Shown here in pieces: positions 40,949 to 49,484 of a stretch of DNA of 64,000 nt. Where the stretch lies: contig DATEOF010000477.1 in NCBI GenBank assembly GCA_035274465.1, positions 1 through 64,000 on the forward strand, in the 5' to 3' direction. The DNA is from JADGRF01 sp035274465 (GTDB taxonomy: Bacteria > Myxococcota_A > Polyangia > Polyangiales > JAFGIB01). The notes beneath the pieces are model-generated. The model made no database searches. It was not told where the DNA came from and saw only the letters and a list, made by a program, of their open reading frames with translations. The translations under genes were made by a program, and so were the position numbers. Positions within the stretch are counted from its first letter, which is position 1. Each line of letters starts with the position of its first letter.

Positions 40949-42222
40949 GCGAGGCGGCGACCGAGGTGCAAGCGGCCAAACCCGGGGCGTTCACGCGCTT
41001 CCTGTGGTTTTGCGCCGGCGCGGACTCCGCGCTGTTGGCGCGCTGCCCCGGCTCGGACTGGGTGAAGTTCCAGAGCATCGGCGGCATCGTGCTTGCGACC
41101 TCGGTGCTGGCGTTCGTATCTGCATCGTACGCGCTGTACACCGTGTTCAGCCCCAAGGACGCGACCGCGCTGGAAGCCACGCTCGACCCGAGCACGGCGC
41201 TGTTCACGCTGGCCGGCGGGTTCTTGTGGTCGCTGGTGATCTTCAACATCGACCGCTTCATCGTCTCCAGCGCAGGCAAGGGAGACGGCACCGAGAAGAT
41301 CACGCTCACCGAGCTGTTTCAGTCGTTGCCGCGCCTGCTGATGGCGATCATCATCGGCGTGTGCATCTCGGCCCCGCTCGAGATCCGCATCTTGAAGCCC
41401 GAGATCGACGCGCAGCTCGAGCTCGAGCAGAACGCCTATCTGGCCAAGCTCAACGCCAACAGCGAGAAGCTGGTGCTGGCGCGCAAGACCGAGCTGGTCG
41501 ACAAGCTCGACAAGGCCCAGGCGTTCCTCGACGACCGCAACAACTACTTCGAGAAGCGCAGGCTCGAGATCAACAACCAGCGCCGGCAGCTCGAGCTCGA
41601 GGCCGAGGGCAAGACCGCCAAGGGCGTGCCCGGGCGTGGACCTGCCTGGCAGGACAAGAAGGAGACGCTCGACAAGCTCGAGGCCGAGCTGGCGCGCGAC
41701 AAGAGCACCTTCGCCGACAAGGAGGCGCTGGTGAGCACGGACATCAAGGCCTGGAGGGCGGCGGCGGACGCGCTGGCGGCCGAGCTCGAGAAGGCCAAGG
41801 CCAGTAACCTCAAGCAATCGCGGCACCTGGATGGGCTGCTCAAGCGCATCCACATCTCGCACGAGATCGGCGGGCTCGTGCCATGGGCGATCTTGCTCTT
41901 GCTATTGGCCGTGGAGACCGGGCCGATCTTCTTCAAGATGATGCTGGTCAAGGGCAGCTACGACTACATGCTCGAGAACCAGAAGCGGCTGTCCGCGGCG
42001 CGGCTCGGCATCGAGATCGACGCGCACGTGTTCCTGAGCGAGACGCAGGAGGAGATCCGCGTCGACACCTACCATCAAGTCGGCGCCAGCCTCGCCGAGG
42101 AGCAGCGCAGGCTGCGCTCCGAGGCTGCCGTGTCCGAAGCCGTCCATGAGCGCTTCCGCGAGGTCGCCAAGGAAGAAGTGAAGGACGGCGAGGGCTACAA
42201 GCAGTACGTGAGCCGGGGTTAG
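40945..42222 (+). CDS. DUF4407-family membrane protein with long coiled coil
   Basis: A 425-residue protein. Three membrane segments lie in the N-terminal half (about 45-70, 90-110, 130-150), then a coiled coil of about 160 residues rich in Glu/Lys/Leu. A fourth span (about 310-335, GGLVPWAILLLLLAVETGPIFFKMM) precedes another helical tail. This matches the DUF4407 layout (the family name is my recognition, not a search). The coiled coil between spans should project as a stalk on one face of the membrane. It is coupled to both neighbours (ATGA before, 1-base gap after). Biochemical role unknown. Confidence 0.78.
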   Translation: MSEAATEVQAAKPGAFTRFLWFCAGADSALLARCPGSDWVKFQSIGGIVLATSVLAFVSASYALYTVFSPKDATALEATLDPSTALFTLAGGFLWSLVIFNIDRFIVSSAGKGDGTEKITLTELFQSLPRLLMAIIIGVCISAPLEIRILKPEIDAQLELEQNAYLAKLNANSEKLVLARKTELVDKLDKAQAFLDDRNNYFEKRRLEINNQRRQLELEAEGKTAKGVPGRGPAWQDKKETLDKLEAELARDKSTFADKEALVSTDIKAWRAAADALAAELEKAKASNLKQSRHLDGLLKRIHISHEIGGLVPWAILLLLLAVETGPIFFKMMLVKGSYDYMLENQKRLSAARLGIEIDAHVFLSETQEEIRVDTYHQVGASLAEEQRRLRSEAAVSEAVHERFREVAKEEVKDGEGYKQYVSRG

Positions 42223-42223
42223 C

Positions 42224-43021
42224 GTGAACGTCGGCGAACTGCTCGGCTACGACCCCAGTCTCTTGCAGCGGTTGGCTGCGGCCGATCGGGCTGCGATCGA
42301 GTGGCTGGCCGCGGGCTGGTTGTTGTCGTGTGGGCTGCTGGCCTGTCCGATCGCCTACGCTGCCTGGCTGGTGACGCACAGCGCCTTGCTCGCTGCAGCC
42401 GTAGGCTGCGGTTGTCTGGGTTTGGTGATCGCCGTGCTGCGCCTGACGATCGCCGGAGGCGGTGCGGCGCCGCACCACGCCGCGGGCACGCATGATCCCT
42501 CGGCCGGGCCGGCGGTGCTGATCGGCGTGCTCGCCCTGCTCTTCGCCCAACCCGCGCAGCTGCCGCTGCTCCATGCCGAGCTCGAGGCCCCGCTCGCGCA
42601 GCACCGGAGCGCGCTGCTCGAACGCCACGCGGCGAGCGCGGCCGAAGCTGGCATGCCAGCCGGCGACAACTACGCGCAGGAGCTGGCGCGCTGCGAGTTC
42701 GTGTCGCTCCGGCTACAACACGCCTGGCAGCGTCCTGCGCGTGCATTGCGCTACACGCTGATCTACTGCCTGCTCGTGATCTTCCCGAGCCTCGCAGCGC
42801 GTACGGGAGCGCGGACCGCGCTGCGCCGCTACGAACGAGAGCGCGTGCGAGGCCAACGCCGGGTCATCCGTCGCAGCGCGGCCGCGGCGCAGGCGGAGCT
42901 CGAGAAGTTGCTCTCGGCCTACCCGAGCTACAGACCGGGCGGCGGCATTCCCTTGGACCCCTTCCAGGTCGCCGACCCCGATCCGCTTCGCACGGCGCCT
43001 GGCACGGGGGCGAAGCCATGA
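42224..43021 (+). CDS. Hypothetical membrane protein of the DUF4407 operon
   Basis: A 265-residue protein starting at GTG. Hydrophobic spans are at about 30-50, 53-72, 92-108 and 183-200, with a helical loop between the third and fourth. The C-terminal 50 residues are basic then Pro-rich (FQVADPDPLRTAP). No family recognised. One base separates it from the DUF4407-like gene and its stop overlaps the next ATG by 4 bp, so all are co-translated. Likely a subunit of the same membrane complex. Confidence 0.65.
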   Translation: MNVGELLGYDPSLLQRLAAADRAAIEWLAAGWLLSCGLLACPIAYAAWLVTHSALLAAAVGCGCLGLVIAVLRLTIAGGGAAPHHAAGTHDPSAGPAVLIGVLALLFAQPAQLPLLHAELEAPLAQHRSALLERHAASAAEAGMPAGDNYAQELARCEFVSLRLQHAWQRPARALRYTLIYCLLVIFPSLAARTGARTALRRYERERVRGQRRVIRRSAAAAQAELEKLLSAYPSYRPGGGIPLDPFQVADPDPLRTAPGTGAKP

Positions 43022-44100
43022 ACCGCTGGTTCACCGCGCAGCTCGAAGGCAGCTACGTGGGAGAGTCGCACGAGAAAGCACCGCCGCACGGCGAGCGCCG
43101 CCATCAGCTGCGAGTCTACCGCGCGGCGCTGCGCGATCTGCGCTGGGTCGACCCACCTGCGGCGCCGGAGGAGCGCTCGAAAGAGACCGTATTGCGCCAG
43201 TCGAGGGTCGATCACGCGCACGTCGCAGGCGTACGCGGGCCGGGAACTTGGTACGAGGGCCCGGTGTTCGATCTGCTGATCCGCGGCGTGGAGCTGACAC
43301 ACCGCACGGAGCACGAGGGTCGGCCCTACGGGCGGATCGTGGGTGCCGCCGTGGGTTGGCTGGAGCTCCCGCCGGAGCCCGTGCAGCCGGAAGTGATCGT
43401 GAGCGAACAGACCGCGCCGGCCGCCCCAGCCCCGCCGCCGGAGCCGCTGGCGGCGACAGTGTATCGACGCGCGCCAGCGGCATCCGCTGTCAGCGGCGAA
43501 CCCGCGTCTCCGCCCGAGACGACCGCGGCACCCGAGCCAGAGGAGGAAGCCGAGCTGCCCGAGGTTCCGGAGCCGGTCACGCCGCCCACGGCGAAGCAAA
43601 CGATGTTGTTGCCGCTCACGGCGGCGGTGGTGGTCGTGGGCCTCGGCCTGATCATCGGTTGCGGACCTGCCGCGGCAGGCCTCTGGGCCTTGTTCATGCT
43701 GCCCACGCTGGTGGCGCGCCGCCTGTTCCTGGGCGTGCTGCGCGACGGAGGTTTCATCCGCGGCTTCGGCTACGCCTGCATCGCGCTGCAATTGTTCTGC
43801 GTGTCGCAACTCGTATCGAGCGCCTGGGCGACCGATTGCCCGAAGCTCGCATTGTGGCCGATGCTCGGAGTGATCGCGGTCTTGTTCCCGGCAGGCCTGT
43901 TGCCATCGATCATCCCGCTCAGCTGCAACGCCATCGGCCTGGCGCTGGTGCTCGCCGCATTCGGCCAGAGCCCGAGCGGTAGCTGCGCAGATTCGAAGAC
44001 AGAACACGGCCACACCAGAACAACTGCAACCCGTTCCGCCGACCCCGAGGAGTCGCCCTGGCGGAATATGATCCTCCGATCCTTCGAGTCAGCTTCGTAA
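43018..44100 (+). CDS. Membrane protein with soluble N-terminal domain, last gene of DUF4407 operon
   Basis: A 360-residue protein. A soluble N-terminal domain (about 1-125) contains GTWYEGPVFDLLIRGVELTHR and GRIVGAAVGWLEL. A Pro/Glu-rich linker follows (about 126-195), then four membrane spans between about 200 and 325 and a hydrophilic tail. The N-terminal domain may be a periplasmic or cytosolic sensor. Start overlaps the previous stop (ATGA). No family assigned. It closes the four-gene operon; the regulator downstream is separate. Confidence 0.65.
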   Translation: MNRWFTAQLEGSYVGESHEKAPPHGERRHQLRVYRAALRDLRWVDPPAAPEERSKETVLRQSRVDHAHVAGVRGPGTWYEGPVFDLLIRGVELTHRTEHEGRPYGRIVGAAVGWLELPPEPVQPEVIVSEQTAPAAPAPPPEPLAATVYRRAPAASAVSGEPASPPETTAAPEPEEEAELPEVPEPVTPPTAKQTMLLPLTAAVVVVGLGLIIGCGPAAAGLWALFMLPTLVARRLFLGVLRDGGFIRGFGYACIALQLFCVSQLVSSAWATDCPKLALWPMLGVIAVLFPAGLLPSIIPLSCNAIGLALVLAAFGQSPSGSCADSKTEHGHTRTTATRSADPEESPWRNMILRSFESAS

Positions 44101-44161
44101 TCCCCACAGGCCAGTGGGCATGGCCAGGAGGGTGTTCGTGCTCGAATCGGAGAGATGACCA

Positions 44162-45313
44162 GTGGCTAATTGCGGCATCGCCTCGTTGGCGCTCGGTCCC
44201 AGTCCAGTGATCGGTCTCGACAGCACGATCTCCGTCCTGGCGGTTCGGCCGCTGATTGCCACCCTGGAAAAACGAGGTGTTTCGCAAGCTTCGCTGCTCC
44301 GAGCGGCCGACCTGGCCGCTGCCAGGCTCCAGGACCGCACGGCCAGGATCACGCGCGCGGAGCTCTATCGACTCTTCGAAGCCACCCTGGCGCTCACGCG
44401 GGACCCAGCCTTTGGACTGCACTGGGCCGAACACCTGGCCGCGCGCGCGTTCAATCCACTGGGCGATCTCGCCTACCACGCCAAGGATCTGCGCGCCGCC
44501 ATGCAGTCGGTGGAGCAGTTTCATACCTTGTTGTCCGATGACATCGACTTCCGCGTCGAGGAGCACGATCGACGGGTGGTCATACGTTTCGTCACTCAGG
44601 CTGGAGCCTCGCTCGAGGTACGCCGCTTGCTGGCCGAGTTCATCGTCGCATCGCTGTGCCGCCGCACACGTGCATTTCGGCCCGATGCACAATTCGAGCG
44701 CGTGAGCTTCGCCTATCCCGCTCCGAGCTATGTCGCCGAGTACGCGCGCATCTTCCAGCGGCAAGCTCAGTTCGATCAGGCATTCACCGGCATCGTCTTC
44801 GACCGCACGCTCATGGAGGCTCGCTCTCCGCACGAGGACGAGGAGCTCCACGCAGCCGTCAGCGCGTACAGCTCGCGAAAGCTGAGGAACCTCGCCGAGA
44901 GCACGTCGTTTGCGTCGCGCGTGCAGCAGGCGCTGCTACAACAAACGTCGCCACGCAAGGCGGAGATGCGCAAAGTCGCTCATGCATTCGGACTGAGCGA
45001 GCGATCACTGCGGCGCCGACTGCTGGAGGAAGGCACGACGTTTGCGGCCGTGGTCGAGCAGTCGCTCGCGAGCGCTGCACAGAGCTGTCTGATCGTTCAG
45101 GGTCTCACGATACAGCAGACTGCGTTCGAGCTCGGCTTCTCGGACAAGGCGGCATTTCATCGCGCGTTCAAGCGCTGGACCACCATGACACCGAGCGCGT
45201 TTCTGCGCCGCGAACGCGCCAGCCGGCCGCCTGCGATCCCGCTGCACCCTGACGAAACAGACGACTCTGTCAGTCCGGTCCTAGCTGCGTCGCACAGCCG
45301 AACAACACGTTGA
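44162..45313 (+). CDS. AraC-family transcriptional regulator (OruR/ArgR-like)
   Basis: A 383-residue regulator starting at GTG. The N-terminal part (about 30-215) resembles the arabinose-binding-like domain of OruR-type AraC proteins (YHAKDLRAAMQSVEQFHTLL, FERVSFAYPAPSYVAEYARIF). The C-terminal AraC DNA-binding domain has two helix-turn-helix units: KVAHAFGLSERSLRRRL and QTAFELGFSDKAAFHRAFKRW with TPSAFLR at the end. Target genes cannot be inferred from position. Its last 44 bases overlap the convergent VWA lipoprotein gene, so the extreme C-terminus (DETDDSVSPVLAASHSRTTR) is dispensable-looking. Confidence 0.9.
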   Translation: MANCGIASLALGPSPVIGLDSTISVLAVRPLIATLEKRGVSQASLLRAADLAAARLQDRTARITRAELYRLFEATLALTRDPAFGLHWAEHLAARAFNPLGDLAYHAKDLRAAMQSVEQFHTLLSDDIDFRVEEHDRRVVIRFVTQAGASLEVRRLLAEFIVASLCRRTRAFRPDAQFERVSFAYPAPSYVAEYARIFQRQAQFDQAFTGIVFDRTLMEARSPHEDEELHAAVSAYSSRKLRNLAESTSFASRVQQALLQQTSPRKAEMRKVAHAFGLSERSLRRRLLEEGTTFAAVVEQSLASAAQSCLIVQGLTIQQTAFELGFSDKAAFHRAFKRWTTMTPSAFLRRERASRPPAIPLHPDETDDSVSPVLAASHSRTTR

Positions 45314-46457
45314 CTTCGGTCCTGGACGCCGCCTGTAGGCGCGCACACGTGGTCGGGCACGCGACGACGCGCTTCGGAGCACCCTCGTCGTCGTAGTGCC
45401 AACCTTCGCGCATGCCGCAGCTCGCGATACTTTGAGCCTTGAGCAAGGCCTCGGCGCTTCCATCCACGGAGATCTGCACATTGGTCTTCGTCGGCTCGAA
45501 CGTCTCGCCCGCGGGCGGCGCAGGGATCGCCCAGTCACAAGCCACCTCGACCACGTCTGCGACCTTCTTCGCGATCTCGTTGAACACCGGGGCGAAGTCC
45601 TTCTTACACAGATCACCCCCAACGCCCATGGTCCGCATGACCAGGTCGGCGTGTACGAGGCCCGGGCTCCCGAGGAAGCCGCAAGCCTCGAAGGGATAGA
45701 TGCCGCAGTAACGCCAATTCGACCACATGGCAGAGCTCGGCTCGAGCCCCTCGACGTCAGTCACGAACTTGTCCGCGCCGGTCGACGCGTCGGTATCCGA
45801 GATCGACACGAAGAACTTCAACGACTTCTCTCGCAAGTGCTGCTTGTAGTCTGGATAGCGCAGGATATAGCCATCCAGGATGTTCCACTGCCCGACGAGC
45901 TCGTTGACATGGACATAGCTCGGCGGGTTCGAGTCCGCGGGACATTTCCCGGAGCCGAGCGGTGCAGGGATACAAATACCATCAGCAAACAGCCCGTCGC
46001 CCATCCCCGTAAACTCGGACGCGAGCACGATGACGTGTACGTCGATGCCGCTGTCCTCAATCTGCTTCGAGAACGCGTTCATGTTCTCCTTCACGAAGCC
46101 GATCTCGTCGTTCACGCTGCCTGACGTATCGATCGAGAAGATGATGTCGACCGGCTGGAGCGTGATCTCGGCCATCTGCCGGACCGCGCCGCATTTGCCT
46201 CCGCTGTCGCCGGCTGCAGCAGCATCGGGCGCCGGTGACGCTGCTCCAGCGATCGGCGCCAACCCCTGGACATTCATGCCGTCGGGGATCACGAGCGGGC
46301 CCGAGCTTCCCGCGCCTCCCGCCTCGGCCGCAACAGCGGCAGAACCTGCGATCCCGGTGCACGGAACGGAAGGGCGTCCTTCCTCGCGTGGCGACGCCGA
46401 GCAGCAGACGAGGAAGAGCGAAGCGACCACGGACGAGGTCCGGCTCTCGCGCGACAT
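45270..46457 (-). CDS. VWA-domain lipoprotein
   Basis: A 395-residue predicted lipoprotein. A short signal ends at a Cys pair (LFLVCCS), an Ala/Gly/Ser-rich linker follows, and a von Willebrand A domain starts near residue 100 with the MIDAS D-x-S-x-S in FSIDTSGSVNDE (D110, S112, S114). The domain ends near 330, followed by a Cys-rich tail. It probably binds a metal-dependent ligand on the cell surface. I prefer the ATG at 46457 (AAGGG about 6 bases upstream) to 46463. Overlaps the AraC gene tail to tail. Confidence 0.82.
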   Translation of the reverse strand: MSRESRTSSVVASLFLVCCSASPREEGRPSVPCTGIAGSAAVAAEAGGAGSSGPLVIPDGMNVQGLAPIAGAASPAPDAAAAGDSGGKCGAVRQMAEITLQPVDIIFSIDTSGSVNDEIGFVKENMNAFSKQIEDSGIDVHVIVLASEFTGMGDGLFADGICIPAPLGSGKCPADSNPPSYVHVNELVGQWNILDGYILRYPDYKQHLREKSLKFFVSISDTDASTGADKFVTDVEGLEPSSAMWSNWRYCGIYPFEACGFLGSPGLVHADLVMRTMGVGGDLCKKDFAPVFNEIAKKVADVVEVACDWAIPAPPAGETFEPTKTNVQISVDGSAEALLKAQSIASCGMREGWHYDDEGAPKRVVACPTTCARLQAASRTEVNVLFGCATQLGPD

Positions 46458-46490
46458 AGTCATCCCTTCTTGAACGCGGCTCGCAGCTAT

Positions 46491-46546
46491 CGGCGGCTAC
46501 ATGCAGCGTGGTTCACTCGGTGTAGCCGCCGCCGAGCCGCCTACAC
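46491..46546 (-). terminator. Alternative hairpins downstream of the MFS gene
   Basis: Perfect 11-bp inverted repeat CGGCGGCTACA / TGTAGCCGCCG (46491-46501, 46521-46531). The second arm can also pair in part with CTACAC at 46541-46546 (GTGTAG at 46520-46525), so two mutually exclusive folds are possible. It lies in the 144-base gap after the MFS stop on the minus strand, before the VWA gene. No T-run. Could be a terminator for the catabolic operon or an attenuator in the VWA leader. Confidence 0.4.
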
Positions 46547-46601
46547 AATGACAGCCGCGGCCAATGGGTTGCAGCGGTTACCCCCCTCACGAGGTCGCCT
46601 T

Positions 46602-48029
46602 CTAGGTCAAATCGGGCGCGCGCCGCTCCGCCACGCGCGTGACGAGGAGCCAGCCCAGGATCAGCAGCAGCAAGACCGACGCGAGTCCAATACGCTGACT
46701 GTGAAAGAGGCGCGTGAACAGGGCGACCATGCCGTGGCCGAGAAACGCCGTGGCGGTTCCGGAGAGCGCGTAGAGGCCGAAGAACTGAGTCATCATCGAC
46801 AGCGGCGCAATGCGCGCCATCATCGATCGACCGCTGACGATCGTTGCAGTGATGGTCACCGCGAGCACGCTGTACATGCCCACGTAGATGAGCTCCGGCA
46901 GCGTGCGAAAGTACGGGAACGACCACAGCGGACCCGCCTGGGCAGCATCGTACGGCACGAACAGGACTTCGGTGGGAGTGACCGATATCGCGGCGAGGAG
47001 CGCGACGCACGTACCAATGAGCGACGCGATGATCGCGCCGCGTGAGCCGAGCCGCCCGTCGAGCCAGCCGCCGACGAAGCCTCCGACGACGCAAAACACA
47101 GCGAGGATCAGCGCAAAGACTACGATCGTGGCCAGGTTCCAGCCGAACACGCCCGCGGCGTAGATGCCGCAATACGCTTGCACCGCGAGCATGCCGTCGT
47201 TGTAGAGCATGCGAGCGACCAGGAACAAACTCACGTTCGAGATCTGGCGCGCCCGCTTGATCGTCAGCACCAACTGTCCAAAGCCTTCTCGGACCGCGCG
47301 CCGCAGCGAGACACCGGTGGGCGGGAGATCCGGCGTCCAGAGCAGGAGTGGCAGGACGAAGACCGCCATCCAGATCCCCGCGATCGGGCCCACGACGCGC
47401 GCGTGTTCGAAGCGCGCAGGATCCAGACCAAACAGCGGGCGCTCGGGCAGAAACCCGAAGTGAAAGTCGGGCGACGCCGGCATCACGATGCCGAACAGGA
47501 CGATGACCAGGACGGTCACGCTGCCGGTCGCACCCAAACCCAACCCTAGCCCGGACACTCGACCGATTTCCGACTCCGAGGCGATCGAGGGCAACATCGC
47601 GTTGTGCGCGACGCCGCCGGACTCGAAGCCGATCATCAACATCACGACGATCACGGCGATCGCCCAGATCGGCAGGCCGCTGGTCGCCCCGGGCATTGCG
47701 TACCAGAGCAGGCAACAGGCGGGAGCCATCAACAAAACCGAGGCGACGATCCACGGCTTGCGTCGACCCATGCGATCGACGATCGCCCCGAGGATCGGCG
47801 CGATCACCGCAACGCCTGCGCCAGACACCGTGTTGGACAAACTCCAAATTTCCTGGCCGCGCACCGGATCGCCCACGACCGTGGCCGCGAAGTAGGGCGC
47901 GAAGACGAACATGAAGATCAGACTGACGTAGGGATTGCGAGCGAACTCCACCAGCGCCCAGGCGAGCTGTCCGTTGACCTTCGCAGACGTTGATACCGCG
48001 GGCCGAAGCGCTGGTGTGATCGCGCGCAT
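46602..48029 (-). CDS. MFS transporter, Atg22/UMF1-like
   Basis: A 475-residue membrane protein with about 12 hydrophobic segments, of the Atg22-like/UMF1 branch of the MFS (EFARNPYVSLIFMFVFAPYFA near the start is typical). Loop motif DRMGRRKPWIV after the second or third span is the classical MFS loop. Probable importer or exporter for the substrate of the surrounding catabolic genes. Its ATG overlaps the aldehyde dehydrogenase stop by one base, so they form one operon with the aldo-keto reductase. Confidence 0.85.
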   Translation of the reverse strand: MRAITPALRPAVSTSAKVNGQLAWALVEFARNPYVSLIFMFVFAPYFAATVVGDPVRGQEIWSLSNTVSGAGVAVIAPILGAIVDRMGRRKPWIVASVLLMAPACCLLWYAMPGATSGLPIWAIAVIVVMLMIGFESGGVAHNAMLPSIASESEIGRVSGLGLGLGATGSVTVLVIVLFGIVMPASPDFHFGFLPERPLFGLDPARFEHARVVGPIAGIWMAVFVLPLLLWTPDLPPTGVSLRRAVREGFGQLVLTIKRARQISNVSLFLVARMLYNDGMLAVQAYCGIYAAGVFGWNLATIVVFALILAVFCVVGGFVGGWLDGRLGSRGAIIASLIGTCVALLAAISVTPTEVLFVPYDAAQAGPLWSFPYFRTLPELIYVGMYSVLAVTITATIVSGRSMMARIAPLSMMTQFFGLYALSGTATAFLGHGMVALFTRLFHSQRIGLASVLLLLILGWLLVTRVAERRAPDLT

Positions 48030-49474
48030 CAGTCGCCAGTCATGATCGACACGGATTTAGTCACCAGGTACGCCTCCAGCGCCTCGGGTCCACCCTCGGT
48101 GCCATAGCCGGAATCCTTGACACCGCCGAACGGCATCTCGGCCGATGGCGTCGCAGGCTGGTTGACGTACAGCATTCCCAGCTCGAGTCGTTGCGCGAGT
48201 TGGTGAGCGTTGCGCAGCGAGCGGGTGAAGGCGTAGCCGGCGAGCCCATACGGCAGTCGATTCGACTCCGCGATCGCTTCATCCAGCGTGTCGAACGCTC
48301 GCACCGCCGCGATCGGGCCGAAGGGCTCTTGGTTGTACACGTCGGACTCGAGCGGGACGTCATTCAACACCGTAGGCGCGAAGAAGTAGCCCGCGTCGCC
48401 GACGCGTTCGCCGCCCGTCATCACCTTCGCACCGCGCTGTCGGGCATCGCCGACGAGCTTCGTCATCGCGGTCACGCGGCGCGCGTTGGCCAGGGGACCG
48501 AGCGTCGTGCCCTCCGCCAGCCCGTCACCGAGCTTGAGCTTCTCCGCATGCTCGACCAGCGCGGTCACGAATGCCTGGTGCACGCTGCGGTGAACGAGGA
48601 AGCGCGTGGGTGAGATGCAGACCTGTCCGGCGTTGCGGAACTTCGCGCCACCTGCGGCTTTGGCCGCGAGCGCGATGTCGGCGTCGTCCGCGACGATCAC
48701 GGGGGCGTGGCCGCCGAGCTCCATCGTCACGCGCTTCATGTGTCGGCCCGCGAGCGCGGCCAGCTCTTTACCCACGACGGTTGAGCCGGTGAACGTGACC
48801 TTGCGGATCACGGGGTGCGGGATCAGGTAGCTGGAGATCTCGGCCGGGTTACCGAACACGAGTCCGACCGTACCCTTGGGCACGCCGGCGTCGACGAAGG
48901 TGTTCAAGAGCGCGGCCGGTGAAGCGGGGGTCTCCTCGGGTGCCTTGACCAGGAACGAACAGCCGCTGGCCAGTGCCGCGCCGAGCTTGCGCACGATCTG
49001 ATTGATCGGGAAATTCCAGGGCGTGAACGCCGCGACCGGCCCCACCGGCTCCTTCAGCACGAGCTGCTGCGTCGCGCGGTTGCGCGCCGGCACGATCCGC
49101 CCGTAGACACGCCTGCCCTCGTCGGCGAACCAATCGATGATGTCCGCTCCGGCCAGCACCTCGACGCGCGCTTCTGCGAAGGGCTTGCCTTGTTCCATCG
49201 TCAAGAGGCGCGCGATCGTGTCTGCGCGCTCGCGCAGCAACGCCGCTGCACGGCGCATGGTTCCGGCGCGTTCGTGCGCCGAGATCCAGCGCCAGGTCTC
49301 GAAGCCCCGCTGGGTCGCGGCGAGCGCACGGTCCAGGTCCGCGACCGATGCGTGGGCGACGCGGCCGATGCGCGCGCCGCTGGCCGGGTTCAAAACATCG
49401 AGGGTCTTGCCGCCGCTGGCGTCGATCCAGGCGTTGTCGATGAGCAGTTGGGTGTCGGGATAAGACGGGTTCAT
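48029..49474 (-). CDS. NAD(P)-dependent aldehyde dehydrogenase (GabD/KGSADH-like)
   Basis: A 481-residue aldehyde dehydrogenase. Cofactor-binding and oxyanion residues in FTPWNFPINQ, VKAPEETP, FTGSTVVGK; catalytic Glu in MELGGHAP and catalytic Cys in RNAGQVCISPTR; C-terminal QEPFGPIAAV and PFGGVKDSGYG. The sequence resembles succinic or alpha-ketoglutaric semialdehyde dehydrogenases, fitting the end of a non-phosphorylative sugar-acid route or lactaldehyde/glycolaldehyde oxidation. It sits between the AKR and the transporter on one strand. Exact substrate uncertain. Confidence 0.9.
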   Translation of the reverse strand: MNPSYPDTQLLIDNAWIDASGGKTLDVLNPASGARIGRVAHASVADLDRALAATQRGFETWRWISAHERAGTMRRAAALLRERADTIARLLTMEQGKPFAEARVEVLAGADIIDWFADEGRRVYGRIVPARNRATQQLVLKEPVGPVAAFTPWNFPINQIVRKLGAALASGCSFLVKAPEETPASPAALLNTFVDAGVPKGTVGLVFGNPAEISSYLIPHPVIRKVTFTGSTVVGKELAALAGRHMKRVTMELGGHAPVIVADDADIALAAKAAGGAKFRNAGQVCISPTRFLVHRSVHQAFVTALVEHAEKLKLGDGLAEGTTLGPLANARRVTAMTKLVGDARQRGAKVMTGGERVGDAGYFFAPTVLNDVPLESDVYNQEPFGPIAAVRAFDTLDEAIAESNRLPYGLAGYAFTRSLRNAHQLAQRLELGMLYVNQPATPSAEMPFGGVKDSGYGTEGGPEALEAYLVTKSVSIMTGD

Positions 49475-49484
49475 GTCGGCTGTT

